64,000 bases of DNA from Streptomyces sp. AC1-42W (GTDB lineage: Bacteria > Actinomycetota > Actinomycetes > Streptomycetales > Streptomycetaceae). The notes beneath the pieces were generated by a model. It made no database searches. It had not been told where the DNA came from and was given only the letters and a program-made list of their open reading frames with translations. The position numbers and the translations under genes were made by a program. Location: positions 682,001 to 746,000 of the forward strand of contig NZ_QKWY01000002.1 of NCBI RefSeq assembly GCF_003248355.1, read 5' to 3'. Shown in pieces: positions 34,923 to 41,437 of the stretch; position 1 is the first letter of the stretch; every line of letters begins with the position of its first letter.

Positions 34923-35367
34923 ACTCTTCCCGCCCCACTCACAACGTGCCTTTGTTTGCGGTGTGAACTTAAGTGATCTTTAGGAAGGCTGGCCAGTCGC
35001 TATCAGGGCAGAAATTTCGCCGTATGCGCGAATCCGTCAGGAAGCTCCATCTGTGATTTTCGTTGCATGATGAAAAGGTTTACCTTCGAGTGTGTTTCTG
35101 GTCACATGCTCGACTGCCGGCCGTGAGGTTAGGGGTATCCGCGAGCGCCCGCACTCGCCAGGAAGTGCTTGACCACACCCGCTGTTCTTGGAGTGATCCG
35201 GCTCGAATCCACGTGGTTGCGGAACATTCGGGTCCACCTGCATCTATCGGTCTTTCCAGGGCGATCTTCATGCCAGTCCGGCGCCGGTCGGGCCCGGCAA
35301 TCTGCCGGCCGTCAAGGGAAATGGCTTATTGCCGCGACGGAGGATGGGGAGTCATTTGGCGAAGATG
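34923..35367. other. Non-coding stretch at the right end of the island
   Basis: I see no credible gene. It is the upstream region of the LamG gene (so probably its promoter), with lower G+C near 34970-35100, and it runs into the relic cisA 3' end. The island's right junction should fall close to 35360. Confidence 0.4.
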
Positions 35368-35517
35368 ATGCCCCTGGCTGACAAACCGGGCGAACAAACC
35401 CTGCGGATGGGCATCAGCGACGTCGTAGCCATCACCTTCGTCATCCGAGAGGCCACAGGCCAACAGGCCGGTCACCCGATAGCCCTGGGCGAGATCGAGT
35501 ACTACAAACGGACGTGA
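35368..35517 (+). pseudogene. Orphan 3' end of a cisA-like gene (direct repeat, copy 2)
   Basis: It encodes MPLADKPGEQTLRMG...GEIEYYKRT and the stop, the same 50 codons as the end of the gene at 17231, with four or five amino-acid changes (N to D, I to V, S to A, D to A) and otherwise silent ones. Nothing upstream of this point belongs to cisA. It is best read as the displaced original 3' end of cisA, pushed 17 kb away by an insertion that supplied a replacement end. Confidence 0.85.
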
Positions 35518-35610
35518 AACGTCCCTGTCGTCGCGGGAGTCAAGCCAGGCCGCACATCGGAGCACGGCCGGTGGCGGTGGGCTGAGGCAGGCGTAAGGCC
35601 GCAATCTTCA

Positions 35611-35650
35611 TGTACCGAATTTCGTACAAGAGTGGTACTGTTTTAAGTAC
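35611..35650 (+). promoter_or_regulatory. Palindromic operator candidates upstream of yefM
   Basis: Two palindromes with GTAC cores lie 37-76 bp before the yefM start: TGTAC-N8-GTACA at 35611-35628 and GTACT-N6-AGTAC at 35635-35650. YefM-YoeB complexes are known to repress their own operon through paired palindromes with TGTACA-like cores, which fits. The stretch is A/T-rich enough to hold the promoter. Confidence 0.6.
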
Positions 35651-35686
35651 GTTCTAGGAGCCTGGCGACATGCGCAGGAGGAGCTC

Positions 35687-35944
35687 ATGACCATCAACGC
35701 AAGCGAAGCGCGGAAGGACTTCTTCGGTCTGATCCGTCGCGTCACCGAAGACCACGCGCCCGAGCGGGTCACGTCGAAGGCGGGCACCGTCGTGATCATG
35801 TCCGAGGAGGACTACAACGCCTGGGAGGAGACGATGTACCTGATGCGCTCCCCCCGCAACGCCGCCCGCCTCATGCGCTCCATCGAGCAGATGGACGCCG
35901 GCCGCGGCACCGTACGAGACCTGATCGACACGGAGGACGAGTGA
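35687..35944 (+). CDS. yefM: YefM-type antitoxin
   Basis: A protein of 85 aa with AGGAGGAGC just upstream. The N-terminal Phd/YefM fold is clear (MTINASEARKDFFGLIRRVTEDHAPERVTSKAGTVVIMSEEDYNAWEETMYLM). The C-terminal tail (SIEQMDAGRGTVRDLI) is the toxin-wrapping segment. It neutralises the ribosome-dependent RNase encoded next and, with it, represses the operon. The stop overlaps the toxin start. Confidence 0.92.
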   Translation: MTINASEARKDFFGLIRRVTEDHAPERVTSKAGTVVIMSEEDYNAWEETMYLMRSPRNAARLMRSIEQMDAGRGTVRDLIDTEDE

Positions 35945-36198
35945 AGACGTCGTTCTCGGACGACGGGTGGGAGGACTACACCCACTGGGCGGACACCGAC
36001 CGCAAGACGCTCCGCAGGGTCAACGACTTCATCAAGGAGGTCAAGCGGACCCCTTTCGAGGGCAGGGGTAAGCCCGAGGCGCTGAAAGGGAACCTGTCCG
36101 GCTGGTGGTCCCGCCGCATCACGCAGGAACACCGGCTGGTCTACCGCGTCACCGACTCCGGCGGCCTGGAGATCATCCAGGCCCGCGACCACTACTGA
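35941..36198 (+). CDS. yoeB: YoeB-type mRNA interferase toxin
   Basis: A protein of 85 aa from a GTG overlapping the antitoxin stop. It has the RelE-superfamily core: WEDYTHWADTDRKTLRRVNDFIKEVKRTPFEGRGKPEALKGNLSGWWSRRI, then EHRLVYRV and the terminal RDHY. The Glu, Arg and C-terminal His-Tyr of the YoeB active site are all present, so it should be active. It cleaves mRNA in the ribosomal A site when YefM is degraded. Confidence 0.92.
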   Translation: MKTSFSDDGWEDYTHWADTDRKTLRRVNDFIKEVKRTPFEGRGKPEALKGNLSGWWSRRITQEHRLVYRVTDSGGLEIIQARDHY

Positions 36199-36349
36199 CC
36201 GACCCGGGCAGGAAGAGGCTCGGCAAGCGCACCGAGAACCGCCCCAGGCTTGTCCCTGGTCCGGTGGACGGTGTTCTCGATGATCCCGTCGCCTCAGCCG
36301 GGCCGGGGTGGGGGCACAGCGTTCCGGTGGCGCGCGACATCGGCGCGGC

Positions 36350-36586
36350 TCAGGCGGCTTTGTCGTGCGGGGCGAGGCTGATGGTCAGGTCGGCGCCGAG
36401 AGCCTGAGCCAGGCGGCGCAGGAGGGGAAGCGTGGGCACGGTCCCGCCGCCTTCGAAGCGGGAGATCTGCGGCTGCTTCATCCCGCACCGCTCGGCCAGC
36501 TCGGCCTGGGACAGCCCGAGCTCGATGCGCCGGTCGTGGACGAGCTGTCCGAGCTCACGGGCGAGAGTGGAAGGCGGGTCCTGCAT
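36350..36586 (-). CDS. XRE-family helix-turn-helix protein
   Basis: A protein of 78 aa from ATG 36586, which has GGGGAGG five bases upstream; an alternative ATG at 36601 overlaps the previous stop. A single HTH fills most of it (HDRRIELGLSQAELAERCGMKQPQISRFEGGGTVPTLPLLRRLAQALGADLTISL). It is third in an operon with a HigB-like toxin and a first HTH antitoxin. It is either a second antitoxin or an extra repressor. Confidence 0.8.
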   Translation of the reverse strand: MQDPPSTLARELGQLVHDRRIELGLSQAELAERCGMKQPQISRFEGGGTVPTLPLLRRLAQALGADLTISLAPHDKAA

Positions 36587-36600
36587 GGTGCCTCCCCGCA

Positions 36601-36939
36601 TCAGGCCGCTGGCGCGACGATGGTGACGGTGGGCTCGTCTCCACCGGCGAGGTGCACATCCACCGTGAGGTCCAGCGCGCGGGCCAGGCGCATGATGACC
36701 GCCATGGGCGGCAGCTCGGTGGCCGTCTCGATGCCTTCGATGTCATCGACGTCGACGTGCATACGCTCGGCGAGAGCGGCCTCGCTCAGGCCCAGCTGCT
36801 TGCGCCGGTTGTAGACGGCCTTGCCCAACGTCATGGCGAGGCCGGCCTCCTCGTAGACCCGGTCGTACTCGGGGTCGGCGTCCAGGTGCTCGCCCAGCAG
36901 CCGGCGGTGGCGACGGGTCCTCCATTCGCTGTGGTTCAT
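36601..36939 (-). CDS. HigA-like HTH antitoxin
   Basis: A protein of 112 aa overlapping the upstream toxin stop by ATGA. Residues 1-35 are a charged N-terminal helix region (HRRLLGEHLDADPEYDRVYEEAGL). The XRE HTH follows (GKAVYNRRKQLGLSEAALAERMHVDVDDIEGIET), and then the conserved ALDLTVDVHL strand. A toxin-first order with an HTH antitoxin second is typical of higBA. Confidence 0.8.
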   Translation of the reverse strand: MNHSEWRTRRHRRLLGEHLDADPEYDRVYEEAGLAMTLGKAVYNRRKQLGLSEAALAERMHVDVDDIEGIETATELPPMAVIMRLARALDLTVDVHLAGGDEPTVTIVAPAA

Positions 36940-37319
36940 CGGTTCTCCTTGAGGTTGCGGCTGTATAGGTCGTGCTCGGCGGCGGCTTCATGCTCTGCCT
37001 CGCACAATCGCTGTGCGGCGTGGGCGCGGTCCACTTCGGCCTGCTCGCGCATCTTGGTCTTGCGGAACACGGTGAGCAGCACGACACGTCGGCCGGGCGC
37101 CAGCCAGTAGGTGATCCGCTGATGGGCATCGCCGAGGCGGAAGCGCAGCTCGCGAAGCTTGCCGCCCAGATGGCGGGAGTGCGGTTCGTCGAGCGTGGTG
37201 GGCTGCTCGGCGAGGAGATCGGCAATGCGTTCGGCCTGCTTGTAGTGATGGGCGGGAATGTTCTCCAGCCAGAGCCGTACCTCCGACTCGATCTCGATCG
37301 AGTAGCGCCCGCCGTCCAT
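36936..37319 (-). CDS. HigB/RelE-superfamily (Gp49-like) toxin
   Basis: A protein of 127 aa starting MDGGRYSIEIESEVRLWLENIP. The core motifs are HLGGKLRELRFRLGDAHQRITYWLAPGRRVVLLTVFRKTK and the QAEVDRAHAAQ helix, as in phage-derived Gp49/HigB proteins. It is predicted to be a ribosome-dependent mRNA interferase. The promoter should lie in 37320-37399, where GATATATC forms a short palindrome. Confidence 0.82.
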   Translation of the reverse strand: MDGGRYSIEIESEVRLWLENIPAHHYKQAERIADLLAEQPTTLDEPHSRHLGGKLRELRFRLGDAHQRITYWLAPGRRVVLLTVFRKTKMREQAEVDRAHAAQRLCEAEHEAAAEHDLYSRNLKENR

Positions 37320-37399
37320 AACGTCGATGATATATCGCGCCGGGTACGAGTGCAGCCGCGCTGCCGGGGGTCCGTATCGTTGGCGCGACGGTTGCTCGC

Positions 37400-38581
37400 A
37401 TGTTCGGGGGTTGGGTGCGCGTCGCAGAGCACGCCGCGTGGGGCCGGGGTTTTCCGGTGAAGTACCTCCTGGTTCAGGAGGACGAAGACGGCGTGGAACA
37501 GCTCTGGGGGAGGTGCGCGGGGGTCGAAGGGCTCTTCGCCGACCCGGTCCCGCCGCCGCGAGAGGTCTTCACCCTCCGCGGGTGTCGCCCCGACGGCCTT
37601 CTGAGCGAGGTATTGGCCGAGCCCGGTGTCTCGCTACGGGGTCCGGGCGACGTGTGTGTCGAGGTCTGGGACGGCGAGCAGCCCGTGCAGTGGTGGACTC
37701 TTGTCGATGCGGTCGTGCTGGCCTGCCAGCCCCACCCGGCCGATCCGGAACGGTACGACATCGTGCTCGGCGCCGGCGTCAGGAACGAGGAGGGCTTCTT
37801 CGAGCCACCCGCGAGGCCGCGCTTCGAACTGTTCGCGGGAACAGCGAGTGCGGGCCGGTGCTCCGGCGTGGACGGCCTGTTCAGGGCGAGAGTGGACCCG
37901 GCCCCCGTTCCGATGGAGCTGATCGGCTGCGAGCCTGCGGAGCCCCTGCTCGCGGCGCTGCGACGACCCCGTCGATCGGAGCGGGACTGGGCAGACCTCC
38001 TGGTCCTGGACCGTCATGGTGCCGTGATGGCCTCCCGCCCCGTGGGCCTGGCCATCACCGGAGCGCGACCGTCCGTGCTCGGCGGCGCTCTCGTCGACAT
38101 CACCCTCACCGACGGCGGTGACGACCGGCCGTCCCCGGCGGTCCGCCCGGTCTGGGCGGAGTGGTACCAGGGCCCGCCTGCCCACCCCAACCTGTGGGCG
38201 CCGTACGACTCGCGGGGCAGGGACGCGTGGCTGGACCTCACCACCCGTGCCTGGCGGATGCCCGCGCCCCGGCCGGACCGGTCCGGCGGTGAGCACCACC
38301 TCGACGGCCGGTTCGTCACGGACGCCGCCGGACTGCACTGCGCGATCGCCGAGGCCCTGCTCGGACCCGGCCGCTACTTCGGCCGGGAGTGGAACTCGTT
38401 CAAGGACTGCCTGCACGGAGGATTCGGAGTAACCCCTCCCTTCACCCTGACCTGGCACAACTCCGAAATCGCGCGCCGAGCCCTGGCGAACGTCGTGGAT
38501 GATCCGAAGGACGGACGTTCCTACTTCGAGGACATCGTGCGACTCCTCGAACAACGCGGCGCCACGGTCAACCTCCGGTAA
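37400..38581 (+). CDS. Barstar-domain protein with duplicated N-terminal module
   Basis: A protein of 393 aa from the first ATG; a GTG at 37457 (VKYLLVQED) gives the N-terminus I would expect from homologues and is perhaps the real start. Two diverged repeats precede the last domain: GRCAGVEGLF...LRGCRPDGLLSEVL and GRCSGVDGLF...LIGCEPAEPLLAAL, each followed by a beta-rich half. The last about 90 residues are a barstar domain (VTDAAGLHCAIAEALLGPGRYFGREWNSFKDCLHGGFG; FTLTWHNSEIARRAL; FEDIVRLLEQRG). Barstar inhibits barnase-type RNases in the cytosol. No barnase gene is nearby, so it may be an orphan immunity protein. Confidence 0.85.
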   Translation: MFGGWVRVAEHAAWGRGFPVKYLLVQEDEDGVEQLWGRCAGVEGLFADPVPPPREVFTLRGCRPDGLLSEVLAEPGVSLRGPGDVCVEVWDGEQPVQWWTLVDAVVLACQPHPADPERYDIVLGAGVRNEEGFFEPPARPRFELFAGTASAGRCSGVDGLFRARVDPAPVPMELIGCEPAEPLLAALRRPRRSERDWADLLVLDRHGAVMASRPVGLAITGARPSVLGGALVDITLTDGGDDRPSPAVRPVWAEWYQGPPAHPNLWAPYDSRGRDAWLDLTTRAWRMPAPRPDRSGGEHHLDGRFVTDAAGLHCAIAEALLGPGRYFGREWNSFKDCLHGGFGVTPPFTLTWHNSEIARRALANVVDDPKDGRSYFEDIVRLLEQRGATVNLR

Positions 38582-38904
38582 GCCGCAGGCGCCCGAACGC
38601 GCGCGGCGCGCGAGCTGACCGGCGTCCGGCGGCGGCCACCGTCATGCCCGCCATCGACCCGAACAACCGAGACGGCTCGACGAAGAAACCGATGGACTGT
38701 CACGAGAGATCAAGGCCAGTCCTCGATGACTCGGCGGGCCGGTGATAGGAACGGATCCAAGCGACTGTGCAGCTTGCCCCTGGCCATCACTCGAACGTGG
38801 AATTTTCCCTGGCATTGCGCACTTTTAGTGCGACCTGGGCTCATTCTTCTGGCAAGCGACCGCTCTCGTCTAGTATCGCCCGGCCACGCTAAACCCAAGA
38901 GCTC
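38582..38904. other. Gap containing an IS1380-type end remnant
   Basis: About 38625-38715 resembles the right terminal region of the IS at 19158 (it ends GTCACGAGAGATCAAGG, against GTCACGAAAGATCGAGG there). The rest, 38716-38904, shows nothing I can assign. Confidence 0.55.
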
Positions 38905-39411
38905 TCAGGCCCAAGCTGAAAAGTCCTCCAGCGTGATCTCCGCGACGGCTGTGTCCGTAACGGCCTCGATATTCGGAATGTAGGGGCGAACACCGGGAAG
39001 CGGGGTGCAGAAGGTGACGTTCGAGGTGGGAAGGGCCTCTTCAGTATCAGCGAAGGAGAGGGATACATATGCCTTCACCTGAGTGTCACCGAAATGCTCA
39101 TGTGCCTTCCGGAGGCAGGCGCACACATATGCCATGCACCGCCGGGTGAGGAGGGGAGTGCGTTCGTCTGGTGCGGCAGGGAGGTCATAGTCGGTCATCC
39201 CCCTCCCGTTGATCGTTGCTTCCTCAGCGAGTCGGTCGGCATAGGTATTGGATGTCTCCGGACGGAGGTCGGTCAGCACCCTCCCCCCAGACGGAGTGAC
39301 GGACCAACCGCGTTCAGCGACCTCGCGGAACATCGGAGGAATTTCCTCATCCGTCAGGTCGGAGACCTCCGTCGTCCGTAGGATCTCCCGCATCCTGGGA
39401 TTGCTTCGCAT
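38905..39411 (-). CDS. Candidate immunity protein for the orphan RHS toxin tip
   Basis: A protein of 168 aa from ATG 39411, with GAGGGATAGG upstream. The frame is open further upstream only because it crosses the toxin remnant. Landmarks are MFREVAERGWSVTPSGGRVLTDL, AYVCACLRKAHEHFGDTQVKAYVSLSF and a terminal ITLEDFSAWA. It is soluble, acidic and of lower G+C than the backbone. The start overlaps the toxin stop, the usual toxin-immunity junction. No named immunity family is recognised. Confidence 0.6.
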   Translation of the reverse strand: MRSNPRMREILRTTEVSDLTDEEIPPMFREVAERGWSVTPSGGRVLTDLRPETSNTYADRLAEEATINGRGMTDYDLPAAPDERTPLLTRRCMAYVCACLRKAHEHFGDTQVKAYVSLSFADTEEALPTSNVTFCTPLPGVRPYIPNIEAVTDTAVAEITLEDFSAWA

Positions 39412-39413
39412 AC

Positions 39414-39836
39414 CTATCCCTCGCCGAGTGCGGCGAGCCCCTTTCTGATCCCTGCGATGAAGCCCGGACTGCTTCCGACAGCCTTCTCGATGCTGCGTGG
39501 AAGCCCTTCGAACTTTCCTGTCTCGAAGTCGTACTGGTGCTTCGCACCCTTGTTGCTCTGATCCTGGAAGTGGAGCTGCCCCGCTCGCCCGCCAGGGTCT
39601 GGGTTCTCCACGTCGATCCGGTACGGCCCATGGTTCCACGAGGTCTTGCTGTGATTTGTGTGCTGTTGGCCCCGATCATCCCCTTGGCGTCTGGGTCCTT
39701 GACACCGTAGAGCTCGCGATTCGCCTCGATTCGGCTCTCGACGACGTCAGGGTGGTAAGGGTCTTTCTTGAAGTCTGGGGAGGAGGTGTAGCCCTCACGA
39801 AGCGGTTCGCAGGGCAGCCACGAGTTGGACGCTCCT
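39414..39836 (-). pseudogene. Orphan RHS toxin C-terminus, frameshifted and cut by IS5-family debris
   Basis: From about 39670 down to 39414 one frame reads NHSKTSWNHGPYRIDVENP, GQLHFQDQSNKGAKHQYDF and SPGFIAGIRKGLAALGEG, the shape of an RHS C-terminal toxin tip. Farther upstream a different frame reads FKKDPYHPDVVESRIEANRELYG, so a frameshift lies near 39680. Sequence similarity to a toxin gene stops at about 39836, where the IS5-type element begins. The RHS body is missing, so this is a displaced tip or a truncated gene kept with its immunity partner. Confidence 0.6.
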
Positions 39837-39837
39837 G

Positions 39838-40582
39838 CGCAACGACGAAGCTCCTGGTAGACGGTGTCACGACCAAGATCCACCGTGCTGCCAGGAGCTT
39901 CGCGTGCTTGTCTCCGTCGTCGATCGACCTGTCCAGTCGCGCCCTGCGATATCTGGCCGGACATCTCACCTCCCGGCGGCAGGAGATCGGCACGCGGTGG
40001 CGACGACTGGCACCAGGGCGCCAGGCTCTGCTCGCCCTCGCCCACCTGTGGTGTGGTGACACCTACGCCCAGCTTGCCGCTGGATTCGGCATCGGGATCG
40101 CGACCGCCTTCCGGTACATACGCGAGGCCGTCGACGTACTGGCCGCCCTCGCCCCATCCCCGGCCGAGGCGATGAAGAGGATCCAGATGAAACACAAACG
40201 CCACGGCATGAACGTCCAGGTCCCCACCGACCCGTTCGGACACCTGCTTCGGGCCTCACCGGCTCTGCCCGGCTCGACTCACGACCTGACCGCCGCACGC
40301 CACCATGGGATCACCAAAGCCCTCGCTGAGGCGGACCTCAAATGCTGGGCGGACAAGGCGTACCAGGGAACCGGCGGGCCTGTCCGGGTGCCCTTTCGTG
40401 GCCGCCGCCTCAAGCGATGGAAGCGTCGTCACAACACCACCCACGCCACAATCCGCTGCCCCGGCGAACGCGCCATGGCCACCCTCAAGGGCTGGCGCCT
40501 CCTCCGGAAGCTCCGCTGCAGCACGAACCGGATCACGGACGTGGTGAAGGCGGTCGTCGTCCTTCACCACGTTTCGACGTGA
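39838..40582 (+). pseudogene. IS5-family (DDE_Tnp_4) transposase remnant
   Basis: It reads SSIDLSSRALRYLAGHL, RWRRLAPGRQALLALAHLWCGDTYAQLAAGFGIG, then KHKRHGMNVQVPTDPFGHLL, WADKAYQGTGGPVRVPF and ERAMATLKGWRLLRKLRC. About 25-30 residues around the expected DGTLLP motif are missing between EAMKRIQM and KHKRHG, which removes the first catalytic Asp. The start codon is also unclear. An inverted repeat GAAGCTCCTGGTAG / CTGCCAGGAGCTTC lies just upstream (about 39848-39903). The element is inactive unless complemented. Confidence 0.75.
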
Positions 40583-40863
40583 GGTTGGAAAAGGCTCACT
40601 GTGCCGTGCTCAGGGCCGGTGAGCTTCGAGAGTGCTGCCGTTGCGCGCCGGGCAAATTTGGCGCGGCGGAGATCGGAAATGCTGGGCTGTGATGCCTTAC
40701 GTCGATTCGGGCTCCGAGCTTGGGAATCAATGCGGTCCATGAACGGCTAAAGCGGCTATTACCTGCATGTTTGGCTGAAACGGTCGGGGTGAGGAGTTCC
40801 TCTTGGATATCGGCAATGGAGAAGAAGACAGGTGTCTTCACCCGAATGGCACCGAAACCGGGC
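40583..40863. other. Gap downstream of the immunity gene at 40864
   Basis: I see no gene. The start is the expected terminal region of the IS5-type remnant. The rest is lower G+C and looks like leftover toxin-locus sequence. Confidence 0.3.
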
Positions 40864-41427
40864 TCAACGTGCCGGTCCTGCCTCCGCCGACCACACCGTG
40901 GATTTCTGGAGGGTGGGGCCGTCGACCCGAACCGCGCCGGCCACGTACGCGGCCCAGAGGAATTCCTGACAGCCGAAGAAGGATTCTCCCCAGCTGTCCA
41001 CCCAGATGTGGATGCGGGACGGTCCGACTGGTGTGGCGTCCCACCACTCCCAGCCCCGGGAGTCCTCCTCGGGGTCGAAGCGGTACAGCCAGTCCTGCGT
41101 TTCCCACGGCCGGCCGCCCCTCGTGTGCGCCAGGTATTCCTCGCGGCCGGCCCTGGCGAACTGCGGGACGCGCTCCTCGTGACCGGAGCCAACAGCGGCG
41201 AACCAGGCCGGAACGTCGTTGACTGCCAGGCTTTCCTGCTCGAAATCCGCAGTGGCCCCCAAGTGGACGGCAGGCGAAAGGACCGAACGCAGACGCTGCT
41301 CGTACTCTGCGGCGTCGCCGGAGACATCGACGGCGAAGAGAGAGAGGACAGGCGGCGCGGATCCGGCATCCGGGCGAACCTGAAGTCGCTGGAACTCTGC
41401 CGCCAGGCTGTCGCTGTTGTGCATCAT
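40864..41427 (-). CDS. Candidate immunity protein for the T7SS-type RHS toxin
   Basis: A protein of 187 aa from ATG 41427 (GAAGGGTG upstream), 10 bp after the toxin stop; the frame is open to 41481, which would overlap the toxin. Landmarks are VLSLFAVDVSGDAAEYEQRL, WETQDWLYRFDPEEDSRGWEWWD and IHIWVDSWGESFFGCQEFLWAAYVAGA. It is strongly acidic and Trp-rich, with no export signal. Assignment as immunity rests on position directly behind the toxin's variable tip. I cannot name the family. Confidence 0.6.
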   Translation of the reverse strand: MMHNSDSLAAEFQRLQVRPDAGSAPPVLSLFAVDVSGDAAEYEQRLRSVLSPAVHLGATADFEQESLAVNDVPAWFAAVGSGHEERVPQFARAGREEYLAHTRGGRPWETQDWLYRFDPEEDSRGWEWWDATPVGPSRIHIWVDSWGESFFGCQEFLWAAYVAGAVRVDGPTLQKSTVWSAEAGPAR

Positions 41428-41437
41428 TTCAGGATGT

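Noticed and set aside
35037..35243. 68-codon minus-strand frame in the island's right edge
   Set aside because: No ribosome binding site, no motif, and it crosses the probable LamG promoter region.
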